DNA from: Cyrtodaria siliqua
Lineage: Eukaryota > Mollusca > Bivalvia > Adapedonta > Hiatellidae
Length of the DNA: 64,000 nucleotides
Reading direction: 5' to 3'
NCBI GenBank assembly: GCA_037043455.1
Contig: JAWPHD010001444.1
Coordinates: 62,001 to 126,000 of the forward strand
The position numbers were made by a program, and so were the translations under genes. Below the pieces are notes generated by a model. It was not told where the DNA came from. It saw only the letters and a list, made by a program, of their open reading frames with translations, and did not search any database. This document shows, piece by piece, positions 24,481 to 36,539 of this stretch. Numbering within the stretch: position 1 is the first letter of the stretch; each line of letters opens with the position of its first letter.

Positions 24481-25130
24481 GATGTCATGTATGATACACC
24501 GACATTTTGTGAAAATTGAGGCTCGTGTCAAAACTATGCGTCGTACAAAGCGAACAATACCGTGACGGTTGATTGCATTTTATCATTCTATACTTAAACC
24601 ATATAAAATAAACCATAAATTCCTTCATATGGGTTAAAAATAGGCGAAAAGGTTTGGTGCTTAGTTTTTAGTTCCATCATTATCATAAATTAAATAGTCA
24701 ACCAGTTCAACAGTGACGTTATTGAAACTATGACATGACTGACGAAAGTTTTTTTTTTGATAACCTGCATTGTATTTACGCTTGCTTGAAACAATAATCT
24801 CGGCTAAATTATATATTTAATACATGTTTGTAGCGTTGATCGAACATTACAAATACAAACTTACGAACTTCCGTGTTTTACAGCCAGTTACAGAGTACAT
24901 TTGGTATGACTAATAGATTAGGACATGCTTTTATCATATGTTATCACACATTGATATTTACATAACTATCCATACATATGTGTACACTACTAAAGTTTAT
25001 AATAAGTTCACACTAGAGTACTCGAGAGATGGCTGATAAAGTATGCATTAATATGTTAGAAGTTTCTTCTAAATGTATGTACAAGAAGCAGAAAGCATTT
25101 ACAGTGAGCTGGAGAGTACATACATACACC

Positions 25131-25175
25131 ATGAAGGTCAACATTCTTGTAATCATGTGTTTGATTTGTGTACAG
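25131..25175 (+). CDS. Exon 1: signal peptide of the MNNL/EGF protein
   Basis: The ATG at 25131 opens a 15-codon stretch with a lysine followed by a hydrophobic core (MKVNILVIMCLICVQ), ending at a strong donor (CAG|GTAAGG) in phase 0. Continuing into exon 2 adds V-H-A-D-A, a plausible signal-peptidase site. An upstream in-frame ATG at 25029 would add 34 polar residues in front of the hydrophobic core, so 25131 is preferred. A TATAAT-like string lies near 25000, but no promoter can be called with confidence. Confidence 0.7.
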
Positions 25176-25324
25176 GTAAGGATTTGGTTTATTCAATACT
25201 TATTTCTGGATTGGTGACTCTTTCTTGTTCGGTTAAATAAATGTTATGTTCAGACAGGATAAGTTACCAATACCTAATACAATACCTTGAATTACAACTG
25301 CAAATCTAAATATCTAGCGCGGGC

Positions 25325-26150
25325 TTAAAGGGACACACGGCAATCTTGATTTATTTTATTATCAAGGATTAGAATATAGAGTACTCTTCGATTTGTGAAT
25401 CGTGTTTCATTTCGACTTTAAAAAGTGTTGGCATATGCTTAAATGAAAGACAATATACTCAGTACTTTTAAAAACGCAACATTTTTGATTTTCGGTTATT
25501 TTTAGTCCGCTGTTTCGTCGTTCAAATCAAGATTGTATTTTATGTTAGTGCAAACTTTTCTTTGAGGTTAACATATGGCGATAAACAGTTGCATAAGCTT
25601 TGCTCTGCTTTTTTCAGTTAAACCATTTTGCACGAAGACTTTTTTATTGTTTTACGCCATTTTCAACACATGTAAGGTTATATATGACGGTCGATCTTTT
25701 GTGGTGGAGGCAGACCAACCACTTTTCTTGGGTAGAACCAGTACTGTACACATACTGCCATCCGTAAGAGTCTACACTTACTCACTTACTGGTCGAGCTC
25801 CCAGAGGGATTCGAACCCGCGACGGTAGTAGGCGAAGGTTTACAACGCAACGTCGTTAACCATTCGGCCACGGAGACGCTATTCAATTCCATTCTAGAAA
25901 TTGAAAAAATAAGAATCGTTTTCAAATGTTCTGTGTGTACAAATTGGGAATTGTAAAGACGGTTTGGTTATTCTACTGTTACTGTTGGTTTTAATACAAT
26001 AAGTTTGCAATAACATCAACAGTTAATATTATGCAAATATGTTCACTTAACCTTGAACTATTCAAATTCTTATTAATTATGTTTTTTATTTAGAAAAACT
26101 TAAGGGACACAGCGAGTTCAAACAAATCAAGATTGCCGTGTGTCCATTAA
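25325..26150. mobile_element. TTAA MITE (GGGACACACGGCAATCTTGA termini) with a nested SINE
   Basis: The left end at 25325 is TTAA followed by AGGGACACACGGCAATCTTGA. The inverted end, GATTGCCGTGTGTCC, is followed by TTAA at 26147. At 826 bp it is longer than sibling copies (about 280-320 bp); the extra length includes the SINE at 25715-25890. It lies in intron 1 of the EGF gene. Confidence 0.65.
25715..25890 (-). mobile_element. tRNA-derived SINE (minus)
   Basis: The reverse strand reads GTGGCCGAATGGTTAACG (A box) and, about 40 bases on, GCGGGTTCGAATCCC (B box), followed by a non-tRNA body. The plus-strand relative at 31835 shares the tail (CTTACGGAT). It is nested in a TTAA MITE. Confidence 0.75.
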
Positions 26151-26930
26151 ATCCAGTTTATCACCTAACATGGTGTCTGGAGTGTACTAAAGTCATGACT
26201 TATTTATCGTTATACGCTAGTGTATTACATATGCAAATGAGAACAGAATAAAACATTGAGTCCCAATTATTTGCACGGTACGCCATACGATACGTTCGGC
26301 AGACCTTACTATTGTTGCGACTATATAACCTCTGCCTATATTCCAGGATGTTCACTTGATGATAATATGTCAATGTATATAACGAACGTGTTGGCAGAAA
26401 AATGAAGATAAAGGAACACGTATGGGGACGAACAAGTGAAAACGTTCATGCGTATTATTAAATCGAAATAATAGTAAACAAAACGTTTTTAAATTAGAGT
26501 GTATAAAGCAGTTGTCGGCTGAATACACTACACGAATCATGTATATTCATGAAACAACATCAATTCACGAATACATATTGATTGAATATTGATTAGCAAA
26601 TACCACTTAAACTGTTTTCAGGCTTGACAATTGGTCTTGTTTGCAGGGTTTGAACTTTTGTAAGGACCTATTTCACTTGTTGTATTAAATGTAATAAGCT
26701 GTCGACTGTTCTGAGTTTCCGTCCAAGCCTTATAAACTTGATGTATTCAAGGCACTGAAATAGTATCATATTTGTCATGAAGATTTTCCACATGACGGTA
26801 ATGTATGGTATTCTAAGCAGAAGGTTGCGCTTAACGTGATCGTCGCCAAATTGTTTTTTCTTCATAACGTTTTATGATGTCAGATATTAAACGTTGGCTA
26901 AATATTGAATTTCGCATTTGCAAATAACAG

Positions 26931-27094
26931 GTACACGCAGACGCTACGTTAAAGCTCAGAATCAAGAGTTTTACAGACCCAGAGAAGAAAGGAACTTATT
27001 CTACTTCTACATCTGTAGTAACAGTGTGCTGTGACGGCTCAAATAGAGGATACTGTCATCAACCATGTTCTCCGATGTTCCATGTGTGCGTTAA
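26931..27094 (+). CDS. Exon 2: first half of MNNL-like (Notch-ligand N-terminal) domain
   Basis: The exon starts after AACAG and ends at TTAA|GTAAGT in phase 2. It encodes about 54 residues. A beta-strand segment (LKLRIKSFTDPEKKGTYS) is followed by V-C-C-D-G, two more cysteines, then F-H-V-C-V-K. This order (hydrophobic strand ending in a phenylalanine loop, a double cysteine followed by Gly-rich residues, then an aromatic-x-V-C-V/L-K strand) is the hallmark of the MNNL domain at the start of Delta and Jagged proteins. It was recognised from remembered family pattern, not a search. It lies directly after the signal peptide, as in Notch ligands. Confidence 0.72.
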
Positions 27095-27329
27095 GTAAGT
27101 AAACCTATACTATTTGACAAGGAAAATAATAAACTAACAGACAGTTGATAAGTTGTGAGAGTTATAATTTAGTTTTAACAGCATGTAATTAACAGTGTAT
27201 ATCTCCGTCTTCAATATCATCAAGACGCAGTCAAATGCATGAAGAACCGTTTAAGGGAACACAAGCTATTTTTGTGATACTTGATGATAAGGTATGTCGG
27301 TGCCCTAACATTAAAAGTAGATATAAAAT

Positions 27330-27645
27330 CGATCTAGCTGGAAATGTGGCATTCAAGGACGACAGTCAACAACAAACACACAGAGAAACAAACAACTACT
27401 AAGATGAATAAAAGGCAAGACATGACATCACAAACATAAAAGGGTTGACAATACGGCTAACGCCTTGGAAGGGTCGTGGCAAAAAATGCAGCTGGGAGTT
27501 TAAACTAGCTTCTAGGGTGCACAAAACCTCAATCGTACCCTATAATCATCCCAATAACGGGTAATAAAGATATTCCTGCCTGGTTATAACGTGTAACAAA
27601 CAGGACAGCATTAATAGGCAGTATAAGTAAAACACATAAATGATC
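27330..27645 (-). mobile_element. Dominant retroelement, short copy (minus)
   Basis: Carries AAAAGGGTTGACAATACGGC and TAAACTAGCTTCTAGGGTGC on the plus strand. It lies in intron 2 of the EGF gene. Confidence 0.65.
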
Positions 27646-27974
27646 ATGTAAATATACTCATGTTCAATGAAAACGCACCAATCTTAGGGGCATGATATTT
27701 GAACTTTTCCCGATATTTTCTTCTTTTATTGTTATCCTAGTTTATGGCCATACTGTGGATACATGTATGTACATGTTGTCCGTCAAATTTGTCGCGGTTG
27801 ATTACCCGTTCCGAGCTGCACGGGGAAATGGTATCTTATGTGCTATACATTACTATTGCATTGTGCATCAGTACAATTCTGGTTTGCATTGAAAGCGTTA
27901 CTCTTGACTGCAAAAAGGCCACCCTAAGTTTATTGGAATATTGACATTATGGGACGTTCGAACGCCGCTCAACG

Positions 27975-28235
27975 TCACGAAGCCTGCGTGGATTGATACA
28001 TATACCTGTGTGGTCTTGTACCGTTACATAAGTAGTGGCTCCTGTGTGGATTTGTACGTATACCTGTGTGGTCCCGTACCGTTACCTAAGTGGTGATTCC
28101 TGAGTGGACGTGTACATATACCTGTGTGGTCCCGTACCGTTACCTAAGTGGTGATTCCTGTGTGGACGTGTACATATACCTGTGTGGTCCCGTACCGTTA
28201 CCTAAGTTGTTGTTCCTGAGTGGATACGGATTATA
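27975..28235. repeat. Tandem repeat, 58-bp unit, about 4.4 copies
   Basis: CCGTTAC-TAAGT recurs at 28021, 28079, 28137 and 28195, exactly 58 bp apart; units share TATACCTGTGTGGTCCCGTA. The last three units are almost identical, implying recent expansion. It lies in intron 2 of the EGF gene. Confidence 0.95.
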
Positions 28236-28369
28236 ACTACTGCCAGTTATTAAACTACTATGTTATAATTAGTTAATTGTATTTGAGGCTATGTATGTAT
28301 GAGTGTTTATATGAGGTTGTGTAGTATTCTTTGATTAAAGATTTTATGTCATTTTTTATATACTCTAGT

Positions 28370-29290
28370 CTCTTTATTTAACCTACCAGATATAATATTA
28401 AGAACTTTGGAATCACAAAAATACATTTCATCTGTGACAATTTTATAGGAAAATGAGTTATTCACAAACTTCGTGGAAAGTCTAGATAATGTAACTGTCT
28501 AAACTGCCGTTAGTGAAAAACGCTTTAATATTGCTACATGCCTTAACTGTAATAAGCATGTCTTTGATAAGGTGATGTGGTAAAGTTGTATATAGTGTTG
28601 AGAAGTCATAAGCATTTATAAATGAAATGACGTTTATTGCAAATGTTACCAAGCACGTATTCTGAATGCTTAATATACCAAAATAAACTAATCTTTAACG
28701 GCAGTAAGACAATAAGTTACACGTTTGGATGTTCGATGATTGTAGTGGTGATTACAGGATTTCAGAGATAAAACATTGATGTAATGTAGGCAGCAAACAA
28801 TAATTACATTATTAACTGCTTTATCAGCAGGAACTAGAACAAGTTTATTAAAAATTATTGAATTCCCGATTTTAAATTACGAAAGCCTAGGTCTCGGTGG
28901 AAGTAAAGAGGTGGTTGTATTATAAAAGTTATTACGGGTATCTATAAATTTAAGAATTGACTTTTTCCAAGTAGAAAGACACCATTTTATGATAGATTCC
29001 TCATTGGATTGGGCGATCTGAGCACGAAATGCATTGAAATCAATAATTGAATGTAATCTATACTTCGGATCTTTAGAAAACAAATGCCGAATACGTTGAT
29101 ATACAATATCAAAATTACCAGTGATGACATGACCTGCTGGAGCATAGTGAAATGTTGATGCTTTACACTCACATTCCTTAGGAGTGTTATTTACTATGTC
29201 AAGATCCGAAACTATTTTGTTGTAGTAATATTCTCTGTTTTTTCATACTTATAACAAAGTATCGGACTTTTTGAATTTTGATATATTTAA
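28370..29290 (-). pseudogene. Decayed reverse-transcriptase-type retroelement ORF
   Basis: On the minus strand this reads H-Y-A-P-A-G-H-V-I-T-G, then F-S-K-D-P-K-Y-R, and further on pieces like F-S-T-L-Y-T-T-L-P-H-H-L. These are landmarks of a reverse-transcriptase ORF abundant in mollusc and cnidarian genomes: an upstream conserved GHVxTG block, then FSTLYTTIP at the palm start. Several stops and frameshifts break it. The same ORF type may be the source of the 17-copy family, whose C-terminus is seen elsewhere in the window. Assignment is from memory. Confidence 0.55.
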
Positions 29291-29359
29291 GAATAGAGTC
29301 AACAATATGATTACCTTTCTGAAGTGAGACCTAACTATGGTAAGAAGACTAATATGAGG

Positions 29360-29860
29360 AACCCTTTGGTTTTACAGCGCACTGCATGTTTAGTGATTGA
29401 CCCCTCTACAGTCAGTCATTACGCTTCACTTTTCACTTGTGCGATGACTGGACTACCTCTTGGGACTCTATGATTGTACCTACTGAAACCCCAACTAAGG
29501 GAGGTGGGTGCATGAGCTTTCGTCCCTCGGGTTTTCTGGTCGGACCCTAGATTGGTTTTCTCTTTAGCTGCAACTACTATGGTTGTTCAGAACGATTCTG
29601 GATACATCCTGAGATGTTTATTATATTGTATGTATATCTTTAGTTAGTTTCTCTGGATGTGGACTTTATTGTTAGAGATTTTCCTTTGATGGATATAGTT
29701 TTGTTTACACTGTCTTGTCTATTTGGGCGCTGAAGACAGGATAATAGCTAGGATTGTGCGCATATAAAATCGATTCAAGCTAACCAGTAGGCAGTATTGC
29801 CTACTGACCTTTCCAAGTCGGAAACCCTGTCTTCACCACCATTTCTGTTTTTTTTTGTCT
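29360..29860 (+). mobile_element. Diverged relative of the dominant retroelement (plus)
   Basis: Reads Q-R-T-A-C-L-V-I-D-P-S-T-V-S-H-Y, parallel to other copies, then a diverged 3' region with GACCTTTCCAAGTCGG. It seems to be an older or sister subfamily. It lies next to the decayed reverse transcriptase at 28370-29290 but on the opposite strand. Confidence 0.55.
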
Positions 29861-30304
29861 CTTTCATTGTAGTTTCAAGTCCTTGTTTGCAGTACAGTGC
29901 GGACCTACGATGCCATTGCGTTCGGACGCTGTGGTTTCTATAGGACCCTATATATCATTTTATAGGATACATATCAGACATTTTAGAGTCCAATCTTGTC
30001 GTGACCTTAATGCACCTATCAATCTATTACTATTTCCCCTCACCTGCGGGCATACTGGGAGAATTAGACAATGATGACACTGTGGTAGGAAATTAGAAAA
30101 AAACGTATGAAAGGAGACATTTGGTAATCGTCGTACACGATAAATACCAAAAATATTGCAGTCTCGATTTGATTGAGACTGTTCAAAACCCGATACCAAT
30201 ACGGGGATATTTGATATTGATACAATAGCCTCTACCCTGGAGAACTAGACATACATTTTCCTCCTAGGGACGGGATTTAGACAGTCAATTTGTACATTTG
30301 TGGG

Positions 30305-30745
30305 GGAAAACATTGGTTTATTCTCTTGTTGCTCTGGCTTCTGCCAAGTCACTGAGCAATTGCATTGTGGTTGTCTAGGTATTTTTCATTCACTATACAT
30401 GATCATATTTGTGTTATACTTGTATTGCCTACTGATGCCACCTAGTTTGTTAGAGGATATAGCCTGGCGTAGATTTCTTTATTTAAACTCTTCCGTTTTA
30501 TGGGGATGATAATAGTTTAAGAGTGGGGTTTGATACACCCTAGAACCTGTTGTAATACCCCAGAACGGCCTTTTGGCCACTGACCGGTCCAAGAAGGTAT
30601 TCCTGTTGTCAAACCGTTTGTGCTTGTGATGTCACATGTATTACTTCTTATTAATATTGTAAGTGTTATGTTATTACGTGTTTTTGGTTGACTGTACTCT
30701 GTGAAAGCTACATTTTCTGTTCGACTTTTATACCTAATTTTATAA
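30305..30745 (+). mobile_element. Dominant retroelement, 5'-truncated copy (plus)
   Basis: Begins at the family's TTGTTGCTCTGGCTTCTGCC segment and ends near TTCGACTTTTATACC. It lies just upstream of exon 3 of the EGF gene. Confidence 0.7.
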
Positions 30746-30831
30746 CAATGCTTTACTTTAAAGTTGTTGTAGTAAGCCAAGCGTTGATACATGAGAATAC
30801 TAATGTTTTTTAACCCCATCGTGTTTTATAG

Positions 30832-30964
30832 ACAGAACAAGACCTCCACCAGATGTGAAGGCGAAGTGTATACATCAACCCTAACTGCAGAGACGAGCTA
30901 CACGTTTAGTGAAACGATCGGGAATACGTCAAACCCATTTGTATTGCATCTTAAGGATTTCGTG
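30832..30964 (+). CDS. Exon 3: middle of MNNL-like domain
   Basis: The acceptor TTTTATAG joins in phase 2 with exon 2 and the exon ends in phase 0 before a weak GTACTT donor. The 44 complete codons include one cysteine (TRCEGEVYTSTL), a Y-T-F-S-E strand, and N-P-F-V-L-H-L. In Delta ligands the equivalent stretch has a cysteine followed by Gly and a T-P-V-L segment, a loop, then N-P-I-x-F-P-F. The match in order and spacing supports continuation of the MNNL domain. The donor is the weakest site in the gene model. Confidence 0.65.
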
Positions 30965-31124
30965 GTACTTATATACTTATAATTTTTAGTTTCTTTGAAC
31001 TTACCTAGACTTAAATGAACGTAAGTTGCGTGTGTTGTACAATTGTGAATATATATATGGGAACCTTTACGTATTGGCAATACTTTAGTTATTATTCGCG
31101 AAATATTATTAACTAAATATAGAA

Positions 31125-31450
31125 ATATGAATCGAACAGGAAAAGCAGCATTCAATGACGACAGTCAACCACAAACACATACAGAAGCAAAGAACAAATT
31201 AAAAGATGATAAAAGGCCAAACAAGACATCATAAACACGAAAGGGTTGACAATAGGGCTACCGCCTTGGAACGGTCAGTTGCAAAAAAGGCCGCTGGGGG
31301 TTTAAACCAGGTTCTAGGGTGCACTAAACCTCACACTTACCCTACTGTCAACCCCATAAAACGGGACAGTGTAAATAAAGAAATCCCCGCCATGAACTAT
31401 TCTCTAACCAAAAAGGCAGCATTAATAGGCAATATAAATAAAACACAAAG
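31125..31450 (-). mobile_element. Dominant retroelement, short copy (minus)
   Basis: From GAATCGAACAGGAAAAGCAG to the AAGGCAGCATTAATAGGCAA segment. It lies in intron 3, right after exon 3. Confidence 0.7.
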
Positions 31451-31834
31451 ATGCTCGTGTATATATAAATACAAAGCCGCGAAAACTATTACCCGGTGAA
31501 TAGCATAATCTTTGCGAAATTTTAGGAAAGTGTTTTAAGTCAGGAAGACGAGGACGAACAGATACATCATGTGTTGAAACATCTTTTGTTTTATTTTACA
31601 TATATAACGCATGTACAGCTACTTACATTTATGAGTAGTATGTCTACATAATTAAAACTATGTTAGATGTTAAATGTTGCTATTAAATACATATTTCATC
31701 TAGGACAACGCACACTCCATCTATTTATAAAAAATATATATCTTAACTTCCGGTCTGGAACCAGTCTGACTACTCTCTATGTAAAACAATATATGCCATT
31801 TAAAGAACACAGTAAAAACAAATTGTTCTCTTGG

Positions 31835-32010
31835 TTGAGTGCGACCGCGGTCGAGAGGATAAAGACGATGAGGTTGACATATTTTCGCCCCTCATTGTAC
31901 GGGTTCGAATCCCACTTGGAGCTCGACTTTGAGGAGATAAATGGTCTTACGGATTCTTACGCATGGTGGAAGTTAAACAGTACTAATTCTACCCAGGAAT
32001 AAGTGAAAAA
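31835..32010 (+). mobile_element. tRNA-derived SINE (plus)
   Basis: tRNA-like head with GCGGTCGAGAGG (A box) and CGGGTTCGAATCCC (B box), followed by GGAGCTCGACTTTGAGGAGA and CTTACGGATTCTTACG. These match the SINE at 25715-25890 in inverse. It lies in intron 3. Confidence 0.7.
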
Positions 32011-32074
32011 TAGACAGTCATAAATAGACTAAATGTCTAAAGGGGTCATATATATCTGTTAAATAAAAGCATTA

Positions 32075-32845
32075 GTTGTAGAACCTTGCTCTTCTGCGAC
32101 AAGGACTATCACAACCTGACTTCTATGGTGACGTGATTAACAAACTTCGTAAGATCCTTGATCCTGATCACTTTCATACTATCATGGTTAAACTTGTTAA
32201 AAGGCTTATTAAAAGAGGTTATGACCCTATCATTTTGCAATGCACTGCATGCATGGTGATGGACCCATTTGTAGTTCGCCACTATGCTTTCTTCTTTAAT
32301 TGTGCGATGTCTGGACAGGCTGTGGACCCTATGATGACGTATATCTAAAGCCCAAAAGGACTGAAGTTTGATGTTTGTCTGCAATCTTATCGTGTCGTGC
32401 CCTCAATTTAATCTCTTGTTGCTCTGGCTTCTGCCAATCATTGAGTATCTTCTTTGTTGCTTTCTAGGCTATTGTTTTTTGTATTTATAAATACACGAGC
32501 ATCTTTGTGTTTTACTTGTACTGCCTATTAATGCCGCCTTGTTGGTTAGAGAATAGTTCATAGCGGGGATTTCTTTATTTACACTGTCACGTTTTATTGG
32601 GATGACAGTAGGGTAAGCGTTAAGTTTGATACACCCTAAAACCTGGTTTAAACCCCATCGGCCTTTTTTGCAACTGACCGTTCCAAGGCGGCAGCCCTAT
32701 TGTCAACCCTTTTTGTGTTTGTGAAGTCTTATGCCTTCATTCCATTAACAATGACATTCATGTTTGTCGCTTTGCATGTTTTTGGGTTTACTGTGTTCTG
32801 TGAAAGCTGCATTTCCTTTTCGACTTTATACTTATTTCTATAATG
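32075..32845 (+). mobile_element. Dominant retroelement, near full-length 3' copy (plus)
   Basis: Contains the family's ORF C-terminus (32103-32348: D-F-Y-G-D-V-I-N-K-L-R-K-I, then R-G-Y-D-P-I-I-L-Q, ending at a TAA), followed by about 500 bp of non-coding 3' sequence. Landmarks: TTGTTGCTCTGGCTTCTGCC, GTTTAAACCCC, GACCGTTCCAAGGCGG, CCTATTGTCAACCCTTTT. The family shows variable 5' truncation with a constant 3' end, as in target-primed retrotransposition. It lies in intron 3 of the EGF gene. Confidence 0.7.
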
Positions 32846-32936
32846 TCGTCTAATGATGCTGAATACATCTGTGAAGTTTCAATCAAATATCTGTTTGCAC
32901 TTTTGTATCTCATATTTGCATTGTATCCTAATACAG

Positions 32937-33100
32937 GGAAATGCTTTTATTCAAATACAAGTCAACGCTAATATACAAGAGCGAATCATCCAATTGCTGG
33001 ATAATGGGTTTGACCATGCTTTTGATAGTGGAGTGTGTGAAACTGAACCTGCGCAATGGACTAGTATCAGCTTATACGATGTTCACCAATATCTTTCACG
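32937..33100 (+). CDS. Exon 4: end of MNNL-like domain
   Basis: The exon begins in phase 0 after TAATACAG and ends CACG|GTATTG in phase 2. It encodes N-A-F-I-Q-I-Q-V, then an E-R-I-I-Q-L-L helix-like stretch, a single cysteine, and W-T-S-I-S-L. In Delta ligands the corresponding region reads F-S-L-I-I-E-A, then E-R-L-I-x-x-L, then a conserved tryptophan shortly before the strand that leads into DSL. The agreement of these landmarks with those in exons 2 and 3 makes the domain call much stronger than any one exon alone. Confidence 0.66.
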
Positions 33101-33584
33101 GTATTGTATTTTTTCCTTTATTTCTACTTAAATGACGAAAGTTTAGTGAAAATGTCGTCTATCTAATTCCTAAAACATAATTTTGATAGTTTTCGTTTTT
33201 ATCTTGCACTTAACGGTAGATTCTCATTTTGCTCTGACTTCTGCCAAGTAACAAAATGTCAATATGCAAGGTGACAACAGAACAATATGACGAAAACAAA
33301 CAGTATGTCTCTATCATTGTCAATGTCATCTTGATGGCGACAAAGGTCAAGAGCGGGTACTTCGTAGTCACTCTGTAACATTTAAACCAGTGGGTATATT
33401 TTAATGAACATGTACAGTAAGGTTACCAGCACTTAAAACAGAGAGAGTATGGTGTAGATAACTTAACGCTGCATTACGGTTCTTTTGATAGTTACATTTA
33501 ATTATCAGGCTTTTCTCTTCTAAAGTTTCTTACTAATCAAAACGGGATGAGGAGCGCTTAAAATTCATGAAAAAGTAGATATTA

Positions 33585-34378
33585 ATTTCGAACAGGAAAA
33601 GTAGAATTCCAGGAAGACAGTCAACTACAAACACAAACTGAAACAAAGAACACTTTTAAAGATAAATAAAACGCAAGATAAGACATCGCAAACACAAAAG
33701 TGACAATAGGGCTACCGCCTTGGAACGGTCAGTGACAAAATAGGCCACTGGATGTTTAAACCAGGTTCTAGGGTGAACCAAAGCTCACTCTTACCCCAGG
33801 TCATCGAAATAAACGGGACAATAAGTATATCCCAACCATATAAAATCTCTAACAAAAAAAAGCAACATTAATAAGCAATATAAGTAAAACACATAAATGA
33901 TCATGTATATATAATATAAAAAGGGCATAGAAAGCCACAAAGCAAGTACTCACTATCTTGGCAGAAGCCATAGCAACAAGAGAACAATCCATTAAGGGTA
34001 CGACAAGACAATATTTAAGGCATCAGAAGCTACCGTCCTTTGAGGATTTAGGTAGACGTCATCATAGGGTCCACAATCTGTCCTGTCATCGCGCAATCAG
34101 AGAGGAAAGCATAATGGCGAGCTATAAATGGGTCAACGATCAACAGTACGTTGCAAAATGACAAGGTCATAACCTAGTTTGATAAACTTTTTAACAAGTT
34201 TGATAAAGATTGTAGGAAAGTGATTATGATCAATGATATTTCGAAGTTTGTAAATCACAGCACAATAACAGTTAAGTAGTGCCAGTCTTTGTCGCAGAAG
34301 AATTATTAAATTGCTTTTATATTTTAAAAGTAGATCAGGGTTTCGATAATACAATTGTTCAAGCTTTTCGAAGTTCAT
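33585..34378 (-). mobile_element. Dominant retroelement, longest minus-strand copy
   Basis: The 3' end is at 33590 (TCGAACAGGAAAAGTAGAAT). At the other end a minus-strand ORF (34378-34133) reads L-E-Q-L-Y-Y-R-N-P-D-L-L-L-K-Y-K, then I-Y-K-L-R-N-I-I. It therefore preserves more of the ORF than its siblings. Confidence 0.7.
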
Positions 34379-34789
34379 AGTAACGGGTGCTCTGATGAAG
34401 TAGCTTCTTATTTATACACATATGACACAGTCCTCAAATCGACTACAAGCGCTAGAAAAACGAATAAATTGAGAAACATAGACCTATACAAAGTAGCTCG
34501 GGGAATATCCCTATCTAAGTGGGGATACTTAACGATATTAAAATTAAATCATATAACTTGTCATAAATTGTACTTATATGTCTCCATTTTCAATAGAGAG
34601 TAGAGAGGTTAATCAAGAAAAGGAAAGACAGTATAAGAAATACTGGCGTTGTTGAGTTAAAGTTCTTTGGGATAGATAGTATTAAACCATAGCAGAAAGG
34701 AAAGGACTGTAAATATGCAATATGTCATCCAGATTCCGAGAGTTATCATTAAAGGCTGCAATTGCATCTACCTGAGTATAAGGTGAAAG

Positions 34790-35730
34790 AATCACTATTA
34801 TATTTCAATGTATAAGTCCTGGAATCCCGTTACCAGGATACTAGTCTTAAATCTATAAGTATTGGTATCCGTTGCCTGGCTATTACTAAGGAATGCTTTC
34901 CTGCTACTACCAGGTTACTAATTTCCATTATATAATTGCTGGTATCCCGTTGGCAGACTACTATTTTCGAATCTATAAGTGCTAGGATCCCGTTACCAGA
35001 CTACTAGTTAGTGCTGGTAGCCCCACTAGTAGGTTACTATTTGTCAATCTATAAGATATGGCATCACGTTGCCAGGCTACAATTTCCAAATCTATAAGTA
35101 CTAGGATCCCGTTGCGAGGCTACTAGTAAGTGCTAGTATACCGCTACCAGGCTTCTAGTTTACTGGTATCCCGTTGCGAGGCTACTAGAAAGTGCTAGTA
35201 TACCGCTACCAGGCTTCTAGTTTACTGGTATCCCGTTGCGAGGCTACTAGTAAGTGCTAGTATACCGCTACCAGGCTTCTAGTTTACTGGTATCCGTTGC
35301 CAGACTACTAGTAAGTGCTAGTATACCGCTACCAGGCTTCTAGTTTACTGGTATCCCGTTGTGAGGCTACTAGTAAGTGCTAGTATACCGCTACCAGGCT
35401 TCTAGTTTACTTGTATCCCGTTGCCAGACTACTAGTTAGTGTAGCTTATCTGCTACGAGGTTAATAGTTTTCATTTCATAAGTACACGTGTCCCGTTACC
35501 GGGCTACTCCTTTTTAATCTATAAGAACTGCTAGTAAATGCTAGTTTTCTGCTACAAGCCTACTAGTTTCCAATATATAACAACTTGTATCACATTGTCA
35601 GGCTACAAGTAAGTACTGGTATCCGTCTACCAGGGTACTAGTGTCCAATATATAAGTACTGGTATGCCGTTGCTAGACTACTATTTAGTTATGGTCTTCC
35701 GCTACGAGGCTACTAGTTTCCAATATATAA
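34790..35730. repeat. Minisatellite of CTACTAG / CCAGGCT units, ~62-bp higher-order repeat
   Basis: The centre (35110-35430) has five near-identical 62-bp units (TTTACTGGTATCCCGTTGCG, GGCTACTAGTAAGTGCTAGT, ATACCGCTACCAGGCTTCTA). The flanks carry related but diverged subunits of about 45-60 bp (AATCTATAAGTACT-GGTATC). This centre-homogeneous, edge-diverged pattern fits unequal exchange. It lies in intron 4. Confidence 0.92.
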
Positions 35731-35739
35731 AAAGTACAT

Positions 35740-36530
35740 ATACAAATCGAACAGGAAAAGTAGCATTCAAAGACGACATCAACCACAAGTAAACACAGAA
35801 AAAAAGAACAATTTTAAAGAGAATAAATGTCAAAATAAGACATGACAAACATAAAAGGTTAACAATAGGGCTACCACCTTGGAACGGTCAGTGGCAAAAC
35901 AAAGGCTGCTGGGGTTTAAACCAGGTTCTAGGGTACACCAAACCTCATTCTTACCCTACTGTTATCCCATAATAAGTGGGACAGTGTGCATAAAGATATG
36001 CCCGCCAGGTAATAATCTTTAAAAACAAGGCAGGATTAATAAGCAATATAAGTAAAACACATAAATGATCATGTATATATAATATTTAAAAAAAGCCTAG
36101 AAAGCCACAAAGTAAGTACTCATTGACTTGGCAAAATCCAGAGCCACACGAGAATAAACCGTTAAGGGTACGACAATAAATACTGATAAAGGTGATCCTT
36201 TGAGAGCAACAAACACAATTAAGAGAATAAAGCAGCAGACTCGGTTGTATTGAGTCTGTTCATGAGAAGTAATGAAAGAAGGTCCATAATCTGTCCAGTC
36301 ATCGCACAATCAAACAGGAAACCATAGTGGCGAACTTTTAATGGGTCCACCACTAAACATGCAGTGCGTTGTAAATGATAGGGTCATACCCTATTTTGAT
36401 GAACCTTTTAACAAGTTAAATAAAGATTGTATGAGTCATTATGACCAAGGATCATACAGTTTGTAATTCACATCACCATGGAAGTCAAGTTGTGATAATC
36501 CTTGTCGCAGAATAGTGTCTAAATTACTTT
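35740..36530 (-). mobile_element. Dominant retroelement, long copy (minus)
   Basis: From AAATCGAACAGGAAAAGTAG to GTTGTGATAATCCTTGTCGC, with a small extra segment near 36150-36290 shared with 44025-44135 (GACTCGGTT-x-TATT then TCTGTTCATGAGA). Confidence 0.68.
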
Positions 36531-36539
36531 ATATTATAT

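Noticed and set aside
34790..35730. CRISPR-like array
   Set aside because: There are no unique spacers; the whole unit repeats, and the surrounding DNA is eukaryotic.
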